A DNA stretch of 6,039 nucleotides, taken from assembly GCA_042095695.1 (NCBI GenBank), contig JBELMP010000149.1:1-6039 (forward strand), given 5' to 3'. This document shows positions 1 to 5,826 of the stretch, one piece after another. The notes beneath the pieces were generated by a model. It did not search any database. It was not told the origin of the DNA and saw only the letters and a list, made by a program, of their open reading frames with translations. Each line of letters opens with the position of its first letter. Positions within the stretch are counted from its first letter, which is position 1. The DNA is from Maricaulis sp042095695 (GTDB lineage: Bacteria > Pseudomonadota > Alphaproteobacteria > Caulobacterales > Maricaulaceae). The translations under genes and the position numbers were made by a program.

Positions 1-2
1 GA

Positions 3-1175
3 TCAGGCCGTTTCTGTGAACAGCTCGCGGCCGATCAGCCAACGGCGGATCTCGGACGTGCCTGCGCCAATCTCATAGAGTTTCGCATCACGCAGCAGAC
101 GGCCGGTGGAATACTCATTGATATAGCCATTCCCACCGAGCAGCTGAATGGCATCCAGCGCCATCTGCGTGGCGTTTTCAGCCGCATACAGGATGGCACC
201 CGCAGCGTCTTTGCGCGTGGTCTGCCCGCGATCACAGGCTTGGGCCACAGCATAAACATAGGACCGGGTCGCATTCATCCGAACATACATGTCGGCCAGC
301 TTGCCCTGGACCAGCTGAAACTCACCGATTGATTTGCCGAATTGCTGACGCTCACGAATATAGGGCATCACGACATCCATACAGGACTGCATGATACCGA
401 CCGGACCGGACGCAAGCACGGCACGTTCATAGTCCAGACCGGACATGAGAACCTCGACGCCGCCATTCAGCGGCCCCATGATATTCTCCTCGGGAACTTC
501 GCAATCTTCAAAGACCAGCTCTCCGGTCTCCGAGCCACGCATGCCGAGCTTGTCGAGTTTTTGGGCGACGGAGAACCCCTTGAAATCACGCTCGATCAGG
601 AAGGCCGTGATCCCGCGGGAATGGGCCTCCATATCAGTCTTGGCATAGACAACGAGCGTATCAGCGGCCGGTGCATTGGTGATCCACATTTTCGACCCGT
701 TGAGGACGTAGCGATCACCTTTTTTCTCTGCTTTCAAGCGCATTCCGACGACATCGGATCCCGCACCAGGCTCTGACATGGCCAGGGCCCCGACATGCTC
801 GCCGGAGACCAGCTTGGGCAGGTAACGTGCTTTCTGCTCGGCACTGGCCCAGCGGCGGATCTGATTGACGCAGAGATTGGAATGGGCCCCGTAAGACAGG
901 CCAACCGAGGCGGAAGCCCGGCTGATTTCTTCCATGGCCACAACGTGTTCGAGATAACCTAGGCCCGCACCGCCCTGCTCTTCCTCGACTGTGATTCCCA
1001 ACAGGCCGAGCGCGCCCATCTTCTGCCAGAGATCCGGCGGGAAGACATCGCTTTGATCAATTTCGGCAGCACGCGGCGCGATTTCGTCAGCGGCGAAGGA
1101 GCGGACGCTATCGCGGATCATGTCCGCGGTTTCGCCCAGATTGAAGTCGAGAGAGGGGTATTGGTTCGGTATCAT
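3..1175 (-). CDS. ivd: Isovaleryl-CoA dehydrogenase (acyl-CoA dehydrogenase family)
   Basis: FAD-dependent enzyme oxidising isovaleryl-CoA to 3-methylcrotonyl-CoA in leucine breakdown, passing electrons to electron-transferring flavoprotein. The 390-residue length is normal for the family. Visible features: acyl-CoA dehydrogenase signature 1 around residues 131-144 (AMSEPGAGSDVVG), signature 2 at 344-363 starting QLLGGNGYIN, and the C-terminal YEIGAGTSEIRR. The catalytic base identifies the subfamily: E250 lies in LDYERAVL, the position used by isovaleryl-CoA dehydrogenases, while the C-terminal site that is Glu in medium- and short-chain enzymes is A371. The start is ATG at 1175 with no good Shine-Dalgarno, and the stop is TGA at 3-5. 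It lies 74 bp downstream of spmX on the same strand. Other leucine-degradation genes (liu cluster) would be expected beyond the left edge but are not visible. The assignment is very secure from family-wide similarity. Confidence 0.96.
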   Translation of the reverse strand: MIPNQYPSLDFNLGETADMIRDSVRSFAADEIAPRAAEIDQSDVFPPDLWQKMGALGLLGITVEEEQGGAGLGYLEHVVAMEEISRASASVGLSYGAHSNLCVNQIRRWASAEQKARYLPKLVSGEHVGALAMSEPGAGSDVVGMRLKAEKKGDRYVLNGSKMWITNAPAADTLVVYAKTDMEAHSRGITAFLIERDFKGFSVAQKLDKLGMRGSETGELVFEDCEVPEENIMGPLNGGVEVLMSGLDYERAVLASGPVGIMQSCMDVVMPYIRERQQFGKSIGEFQLVQGKLADMYVRMNATRSYVYAVAQACDRGQTTRKDAAGAILYAAENATQMALDAIQLLGGNGYINEYSTGRLLRDAKLYEIGAGTSEIRRWLIGRELFTETA

Positions 1176-1201
1176 GCCGCGGCATTTATCACGGCATCAC
1201 C
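1168..1201 (-). repeat. ATGCCG repeat cluster over the ivd start, operator-like
   Basis: On the minus strand ATGCCG occurs twice as a direct repeat 13 bp apart and once inverted (CGGCAT). The second direct copy and the inverted copy form a perfect 12-bp palindrome, ATGCCGCGGCAT, at 1174-1185, abutting and overlapping the ivd ATG. The outer flanks GGT and ACC extend the imperfect symmetry. The placement over the start codon and the possible promoter suggests a regulator-binding site, but I cannot match it to a known operator. Confidence 0.3.
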
Positions 1202-1210
1202 TTTGGTCAA
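1183..1210 (-). promoter_or_regulatory. Possible ivd promoter (weak)
   Basis: Reading the minus strand, TTGACC (1205-1210) is followed 16 nt later by TAAATG (1183-1188), or 15 nt later by ATAAAT (1184-1189). This is a passable -35/-10 pair in the short gap between spmX and ivd. Transcription from it would begin almost at the ivd ATG, which would fit the absence of a ribosome-binding site and a leaderless or nearly leaderless message. This rests on pattern match alone; read-through from spmX is the alternative. Confidence 0.22.
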
Positions 1211-1249
1211 GGCCAAGGCTCGGAGCCCGCAATAATTTTGCGTCGAAAA

Positions 1250-3205
1250 CTAGATATCGGCCTTGAGCTTGCGATTTTCATTCCAGATCGACACAAGATA
1301 ATAGACCGAGAACAAAAACAGGAAAACGCCTGCCAGAAGGAAGCCGAGATCCCAGGTCGGTTCGCGGCGCGCCCAGAATTCAGCCCAATTGGGGATAAGC
1401 CCGCTCGCACCGACACCGCCCACAACAATGCCGGCAAGCGCAGTCAGGGCAAACATGATCCAGCTATTATCGCGCGGCTCTGTCATCGGTCGCGCTTCAG
1501 TAAAGACATCCGGTTGACCGGCAAGGTCCGCCGGGGAGAGGTCATCATCGCCACCCGCCTGAACCGTTTGCTCGACAGGCGCGACCATATCATCGGCGTG
1601 ATGAATACTGCGGTCCTGGTCATCATCCCGTTCCGGTGCCTCGATCTCGCCAACGGCACCGTCGGCGGCGGCCGGTTCATAAGCCGGATGCGGCGGTGGC
1701 GTGTCCTCGGACTGGCCGGCACGCTCAACCTCTTTTTCCACAACATCCAGCACCTGGGCCACAAGATCCGGTGCGCCTTCCGGCTCAGCGACGGGCGTGT
1801 CCTCCGCCTCCTCTGCGGCGACTTGCCCAGCCGGATCAGAAGCGGGCTCGGTCTCGACATCGTCGTTGATATCGGCCTCGTCATCGCGCATAGCGTCGGC
1901 GAGCTCGGCCAGCTCAGCTTCAACACTTGCCTCCGGCTCGGCGTCATTGGCAAAATGCGCGGCCATGGACCCGACGAGGACGAAGCCCAGCGTCGCATTC
2001 GGCGGCAGGCTTTCATCATAGGTATTTACGCTTGCGCGCCCGGGTTCGGAGGGCTGCGCATCGGTTGGCACGTCCGCTATCTCGCGCGACATGCGGGCGA
2101 TGACCTGCGCGGCGGCAGCATCGCTGTCTGTCGAGGCCGCCGGACTATGGCTCTCATCAGCGTCCTCGTCCCCGCTGGTCAGCTCGGGCGTCGTTTCTAC
2201 AGGCTCGGCTTCCGCCGGGAGGACGCTGTCGAGCGGCACGCTCGGGCTGGAGTTTGGCGATGGTGCGGTGCCGCTGAGCGCATCAAGGGGTCCGGAGAAC
2301 ACCGAGCGCTTGCGGCGCACGGGTGCAGACTGGACGGGGTCGGACATGCGGGCTTCGGCGACGCTGTCCTCAGAGGGCTCAACTTCGATAATCGCCTCAA
2401 TGGGCGCTTCGTCTGCCTCATCCTCGGCGACCGTCTCCACTATCGGAGCTTCGTGTGTCGCTTCGACCTCAGCTGGCTCGGTTGCTGGAAGAGGCGCCTC
2501 GGCGGCGACCGGGCGTTCCGACGACGCCATGTCGCCCATCGGAATCTCGCCCACGACCGCGAGGATACGGGCAATCTCGTCTTCCGCCTCACGACGTGAC
2601 GCCTGTTCAGCCGCTGAAGGCGGCGGTGATGCCGGCGCCGCTGGCACCTCCGCTTGCGCTGGCGCTGCCTCCGGCACGCCGCCGGCGGGCTCCAGAACAG
2701 AATTCTCGGCCGGGTGTTCGACCTTGATGACCAGCTCTACCGTCGATTTCTCGCGCTCTTCCGCTTTTTTGGAGGTCGGCGGGGCGAAGGCTGTCATGAA
2801 CAGCGCGCTCTCAGCCTCGCGACGGTCCAGTCCAGCATCGCCATAAATGGCCAGCGCTTCACCTGCAGCCATGGACCGGCCTTCAAACAGATAGCGGGCG
2901 ACATCCGATGTATGGAAGGCCCGCGCGCCGATATCGGTAACGAAAGACACAAGCGCGTCTCGCTGGCTGGGCTTGAGCGGCGCATTCACCACCTCATCCA
3001 GAGCGGTTTCCGCCTGCAATACATCATAAATCAGAAGCAAGTCCGCTTCCTGCTCGGAAATCCGCGCCCCCTCCTTGGCGGCGGCGTGATGCCCATAGCC
3101 GATCACCCAGCGCCCATCCTCACCTCGGATCGCCGCGGGCTGGAACGGCTCAAATCGCTTGATCAGTTCGCGCGCGGCCGGAGTAGATTTCAGTTGCGGT
3201 TTCAT
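1250..3205 (-). CDS. spmX: SpmX-type polar protein: lysozyme-like domain, long acidic linker, two TM spans
   Basis: In Caulobacter, SpmX recruits and activates the kinase DivJ at the stalked pole and binds PopZ; in Asticcacaulis it positions stalk synthesis. Numbering from the chosen ATG (651 aa): residues 1-140 are a GH24 phage-lysozyme fold (KRFEPF with E19, RWVIGYGH at 32-39, SQRDALVSFVTDIGARAF at 80-97). Residues about 145-580 are a low-complexity Ala/Glu/Asp/Pro-rich, probably disordered region. Membrane spans lie at about 582-604 and 618-641, with a short tail (NENRKLKADI). No signal peptide is present, so the lysozyme-like domain should be cytoplasmic, as known for SpmX. The protein is clearly longer than Caulobacter SpmX (about 430 aa), through the linker. 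The T4-lysozyme Asp20 and Thr26 positions are G28 and V34, so muramidase activity is doubtful. A GTG at 3223 would add six residues; I prefer the ATG because MKP lies directly before the conserved domain. Neither start has a strong ribosome-binding site. The stop is TAG. Confidence 0.88.
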   Translation of the reverse strand: MKPQLKSTPAARELIKRFEPFQPAAIRGEDGRWVIGYGHHAAAKEGARISEQEADLLLIYDVLQAETALDEVVNAPLKPSQRDALVSFVTDIGARAFHTSDVARYLFEGRSMAAGEALAIYGDAGLDRREAESALFMTAFAPPTSKKAEEREKSTVELVIKVEHPAENSVLEPAGGVPEAAPAQAEVPAAPASPPPSAAEQASRREAEDEIARILAVVGEIPMGDMASSERPVAAEAPLPATEPAEVEATHEAPIVETVAEDEADEAPIEAIIEVEPSEDSVAEARMSDPVQSAPVRRKRSVFSGPLDALSGTAPSPNSSPSVPLDSVLPAEAEPVETTPELTSGDEDADESHSPAASTDSDAAAAQVIARMSREIADVPTDAQPSEPGRASVNTYDESLPPNATLGFVLVGSMAAHFANDAEPEASVEAELAELADAMRDDEADINDDVETEPASDPAGQVAAEEAEDTPVAEPEGAPDLVAQVLDVVEKEVERAGQSEDTPPPHPAYEPAAADGAVGEIEAPERDDDQDRSIHHADDMVAPVEQTVQAGGDDDLSPADLAGQPDVFTEARPMTEPRDNSWIMFALTALAGIVVGGVGASGLIPNWAEFWARREPTWDLGFLLAGVFLFLFSVYYLVSIWNENRKLKADI

Positions 3206-3249
3206 CTTGTACAGTTCTGACACATGGAATGACGGACCCCAGACCGCTG

Positions 3250-3265
3250 TGCAAAATCAACGCCG
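3250..3265 (-). promoter_or_regulatory. Candidate sigma-54 (-24/-12) promoter of spmX
   Basis: The minus strand reads CGGCGTTGATTTTGCA. The invariant GG and GC are separated by exactly 10 nt, and the -12 box TTGCA matches fully; the -24 box is CGGCG rather than TGGCA. Transcription would begin near 3239, about 34 nt before the spmX ATG. In Caulobacter spmX is known to depend on the sigma-54 activator TacA, so the location is what the family predicts. Activator sites would then lie inside the 3' part of the Kelch gene. The site is seen in sequence; its function is inferred. Confidence 0.55.
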
Positions 3266-3281
3266 AGCGTCTAATCGGCGC
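3253..3281 (-). terminator. Possible weak intrinsic terminator after the Kelch gene
   Basis: On the minus strand CGCCGA (3275-3280) pairs with TCGGCG (3261-3266) across an 8-nt loop that contains the Kelch TAG stop, with a possible G-U pair outside. The tail is TTGATTTT. The stem is only 6-7 bp and the U tract is interrupted, so termination may be partial. It overlaps the candidate sigma-54 promoter of spmX and could help insulate that promoter from upstream transcription. Confidence 0.35.
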
Positions 3282-4239
3282 CGGAGCGGAAAATATCCGT
3301 GGAATCCAGGGCGGTAAATGGCGCGAAAAAGCCGCCGCCTGACCCCCCGCCGACCACATAGATCACACCATCAATCGCCGCAGCAGCGGCATTGGTGCGC
3401 GGAGACGGGAGCGCTGCGTCCTCGGACCAGCCGGTTTCAGCGGGATGCCAGTGGGAGTGCAGATCCAGCGTCACATCACGCGCCCCGCCACGACCGCCAA
3501 ACAGATGGACGCGACCGTCTGCATCCGGCGCTATCGCAGCACCGCTGCGCGGTTGCGGCAGATCCGGACCTCGGCGCCAGACTTCCGCCTGCACATCATA
3601 GATATCGACCCGGTCACTTGTCTGGCCGTCGCGGACGCCACCGGCGATAATGATCTCCTGACCCAGTGCGATGATACTCGACCCGGCCCGGTTGACGCCT
3701 TCCGGCGCTTCAAAACTGGACCACTCCCGCGCCTCCGGATCGAAAACAAAAACGCTTTCATCATCATAGAGGCCGCCCATCGCATAGAGGCGACCGTCGA
3801 CAGCCACCAGCGCCAGATCGGCACGCGGCGCCGGCATCGGCGCCTCGCTCTGCCAGACCCGACTGGAAGGCGACCATGACCACATCGCCGGGCTCGGGCT
3901 TACGCCGCCCAGCTCGCCGCGCGCATATCCGCCCGCTGCATAGATGCGGTCGTCGATAACAGCCATGCCGAAACGCTCCAATCCGGTCGGCAGCGGCGTC
4001 TCCGGGAACCATCGATCCAGCTCGGCATCATAACTCTCGAACTCATTGCGCGGTTCGGTAAGTCCGGCCCCGCCTGCCGCATAGAGCGTACCGTCGAGAA
4101 CAACGGCGGCCAGCCCGGAGCGAGCTGCATCCAGCCGGCCTGCAGCCTGCCACTGCCCGTCCGCCCAGACGGGCGCAACGGAAATGGCCGAAAGGGCCAC
4201 GCCGCACAAAAATGCGAGTGCGAAACTCAAGACACGCAC
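3271..4239 (-). CDS. Secreted Kelch-repeat beta-propeller protein
   Basis: A 322-residue protein of unknown specific function. Residues 1-26 are a Sec-type signal peptide (R2, hydrophobic core, likely cleavage after VWA at 24-26); there is no lipobox, so a soluble periplasmic or exported protein is expected. The rest is six Kelch blades, seen as glycine pairs at 56-57, 103-104, 155-156, 200-201, 248-249 and 297-298, each after a short hydrophobic strand (YAAGG, YAAGG, YAMGG, IIAGG, HLFGG, YVVGG), with Trp of the next strand following (for example W77, W129, W173, W221). Such propellers usually bind proteins or glycans; some bacterial ones are sugar epimerases, but no catalytic signature is evident. 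The start is GTG at 4239: no in-frame ATG exists before the upstream TGA at 4279-4281. It lies about 42 bp downstream of mgtE in the same frame, probably cotranscribed. The stop is TAG. Confidence 0.85.
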   Translation of the reverse strand: MRVLSFALAFLCGVALSAISVAPVWADGQWQAAGRLDAARSGLAAVVLDGTLYAAGGAGLTEPRNEFESYDAELDRWFPETPLPTGLERFGMAVIDDRIYAAGGYARGELGGVSPSPAMWSWSPSSRVWQSEAPMPAPRADLALVAVDGRLYAMGGLYDDESVFVFDPEAREWSSFEAPEGVNRAGSSIIALGQEIIIAGGVRDGQTSDRVDIYDVQAEVWRRGPDLPQPRSGAAIAPDADGRVHLFGGRGGARDVTLDLHSHWHPAETGWSEDAALPSPRTNAAAAAIDGVIYVVGGGSGGGFFAPFTALDSTDIFRSGAD

Positions 4240-4281
4240 GTTCTCACCATCCTTCGCTCCCCAGCGTATGCGGAGATATCA

Positions 4282-5673
4282 TCACAGAAGCACGAGACTC
4301 GCCAACCCCAGGAATGCGAGAAATCCCACAACATCAGTGACGGTGGTAACGAAGACGGAGGACGCAACGGCCGGATCAGCGCCCGCGCGCAGCAGGCCCA
4401 AGGGTATCAATATGCCCGACAAACCCGCACAGGCGAGATTGAGCACCATGGCCGCGGCGATCACTGCCGCCAACTCGATATCCTGAAACCAGGCCAGGGT
4501 CACAGCGCCCATGATTACGGCAAAAATCATCCCGTTCACCATGCCGGTCGCCAGTTCACGCCAGACCACGCGCATGGCATTGGCCGATGTCAGATCGCGT
4601 TCAGCGATGGAGCGCACGGCGACGGCCAGGGACTGGGTGCCCGCATTGCCGCCCATTGACGCGACGATCGGCATGAGAACCGCAAGGGCAACGATCCGCT
4701 CGATCGCCCCCTCAAACAAGGCAATAACGGCAGAGGCCAGGATCGCCGTGGCAAGATTGACCAGCAGCCAGGGCGCGCGGGAGCGCACCGAACGGACAAC
4801 TGTGTCCGCGAGACCGGCATCATTCACCCCGGCCAGCGCCAGCATGTCTTCCTTGTTCTCGTCCTGGATGACCTCGACCATATCGTCCAGGGTCAACATG
4901 CCGGTCAATCGCCCGGCGCCATCGACGACCGGCGCAGATACCAGGTGATATTTCTGGAAGAGATAGGCGACCTCTTCCTGGTCGGTCTGTGGATCCACCA
5001 GAATACGCGGTGCTTCCATCACGTCAGTCAGGGCCGTCTCGCGCGACGCACTGAGCAGGCGGCAGACCGGGATTTCACCAACCGGCCGGAACCCGGTATC
5101 AATGACAAAGAGATCGTGGAACTTGTCCGGCAATTCCTGATCCGTGCTGCGCATATGGTCCAGCGCATGTCCCACCGTCCAGAATTCCGGCGCCGCGACG
5201 AATTCGCGCTGCATGAGGCGGCCGGCCGTGTCCTCGTCAAAGGCCAGCGACAATTCCACGGCTTCACGCTCTGCTTCCGGCACTTCCGCCAGAACCGCTT
5301 CACGCAATTCTTCATCAAGTTCTTCAAGGACTTCGGTTGCATCATCACTATCCAGCTCGGTGATGGCCACCGCGATATGCGATGCATCGAGCTGGTCGAT
5401 GATGAGTTCGCGCGTATCCGGCTCGACCTCGGCGAGGACTTCGCCGGTGAAGATATCCGGAGCCAGCTCGGCGAGCGCGGCCAGCTTGCCGGAGGAGAGC
5501 TGTTCGAGCACATCGGCGATATCCGCCGCGTGAAGCGGGGCCAGAAGGCGCCGCACAAGGTCGGCATCGCCCTGGGAGATGGCATCAACGAGTTCGGCGA
5601 CAAAGGCCGGGTCGGTATCAGCGCGCGCCGGAGCGTCGAGCAGGAGTTCGTCTTCCAAAGCGTGTTCGCTCAT
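4282..5673 (-). CDS. mgtE: Magnesium transporter MgtE
   Basis: Mg2+-selective channel/transporter of the inner membrane, gated by cytoplasmic Mg2+. The product has 463 residues, typical of the family. Domains in order: MgtE N-terminal helical superhelix (about 25-150), a CBS pair (about 155-275; second CBS includes VSAPVVDGAGRLTGMLTLDD), a connecting helix (about 280-300), and the membrane domain with about five spans (300-463). Family hallmarks are MPIVASMGGNAGTQ at 334-347 and TTVTDVVGF at 443-451; D447 there corresponds to the pore Asp of the Thermus MgtE structure. The N-terminal domain is strongly acidic, as expected for Mg2+ sensing. The start is ATG at 5673, chosen over a TTG 12 codons upstream because of the strong Shine-Dalgarno just before it. 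It ends in two consecutive TGA codons, and the Kelch gene follows in the same frame. Riboswitch-type Mg2+ control is unlikely, since only about 100 nt separate the start from the upstream terminator. Confidence 0.95.
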   Translation of the reverse strand: MSEHALEDELLLDAPARADTDPAFVAELVDAISQGDADLVRRLLAPLHAADIADVLEQLSSGKLAALAELAPDIFTGEVLAEVEPDTRELIIDQLDASHIAVAITELDSDDATEVLEELDEELREAVLAEVPEAEREAVELSLAFDEDTAGRLMQREFVAAPEFWTVGHALDHMRSTDQELPDKFHDLFVIDTGFRPVGEIPVCRLLSASRETALTDVMEAPRILVDPQTDQEEVAYLFQKYHLVSAPVVDGAGRLTGMLTLDDMVEVIQDENKEDMLALAGVNDAGLADTVVRSVRSRAPWLLVNLATAILASAVIALFEGAIERIVALAVLMPIVASMGGNAGTQSLAVAVRSIAERDLTSANAMRVVWRELATGMVNGMIFAVIMGAVTLAWFQDIELAAVIAAAMVLNLACAGLSGILIPLGLLRAGADPAVASSVFVTTVTDVVGFLAFLGLASLVLL

Positions 5674-5678
5674 GGCGC

Positions 5679-5687
5679 CCTCCTCTC
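5679..5687 (-). promoter_or_regulatory. Strong ribosome-binding site deciding the mgtE start
   Basis: The minus strand reads GAGAGGAGG, then GCGCC, then the ATG at 5673. The match to the anti-Shine-Dalgarno sequence and the 5-nt spacing fix the start at 5673. Had the upstream TTG at 5709 been used, this motif would lie within coding sequence (residues AREEGA). Confidence 0.85.
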
Positions 5688-5774
5688 GCGCAGATATGAT
5701 GGGTTTCAATGGGTTCTCGTGCAGACTAAAGCGCCCCGCAAGGAATTGCGAGTGCCAGATTCAATCCTGAGGCG

Positions 5775-5808
5775 AGAAAATTCAGCGGCGCGCCAGGCGC
5801 GCCACTGA
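5775..5808 (-). terminator. Rho-independent terminator between the upstream gene and mgtE
   Basis: On the minus strand a 12-bp stem (one G-U pair) closes a CTG loop: arm TCAGTGGCGCGC, loop CTG, arm GCGCGCCGCTGA. It spans 5782-5808 and is followed by the run ATTTTC. It begins 18 bp after the TAG of the upstream gene at 5827, so it ends that gene's transcript and makes mgtE the first gene of a new unit. The stem core is a duplicated GGCGCGCC octamer. Confidence 0.85.
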
Positions 5809-5826
5809 CAGCTCCGGCGCGCGGCG

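Noticed and set aside
1211..1249. Intrinsic terminator after spmX
   Set aside because: The only nearby stem, GGCTC-C-GAGCC, has a one-base loop and no U tract, so I cannot support a terminator; ivd may receive read-through from spmX.
1238..2599. Long plus-strand open frame (453 codons) antisense to spmX, plus a 251-codon Ser/Ala-rich one at 2091-2846
   Set aside because: Both lie opposite the low-complexity acidic spmX linker, where GC-rich Ala/Glu/Asp/Pro codons suppress stops on the other strand. The translations show no recognisable fold, and the minus-strand gene is supported at both ends by real domains.
3206..3223. GTG start for spmX adding six residues (MSELYK)
   Set aside because: Not excluded, but the ATG at 3205 gives the MKP start directly before the lysozyme-like domain, and no ribosome-binding site favours the GTG.
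5674..5709. Upstream TTG start for mgtE adding 12 residues
   Set aside because: The added residues encode the strong Shine-Dalgarno, which sits 5 nt before the ATG at 5673; MgtE proteins do not need the extension.
5738..5757. Sigma-54-like promoter upstream of mgtE (TGGCAC then TTGC on the minus strand)
   Set aside because: The two boxes are 10 nt apart where 5 nt is needed, so GG and GC are 15 rather than 10 nt apart. I find no other convincing mgtE promoter in the gap either.
5786..5803. Duplicated GGCGCGCC octamers as a mobile-element end or recombination site
   Set aside because: They are fully explained as the two arms of the terminator stem, which is followed by a U-rich tail just after a stop codon.
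4945..5808. Plus-strand open frame of 287 codons antisense to mgtE, and one at 342-776 antisense to ivd
   Set aside because: They are mirror frames of well-conserved genes, have no domain signature, and the first also runs through the terminator hairpin upstream of mgtE.
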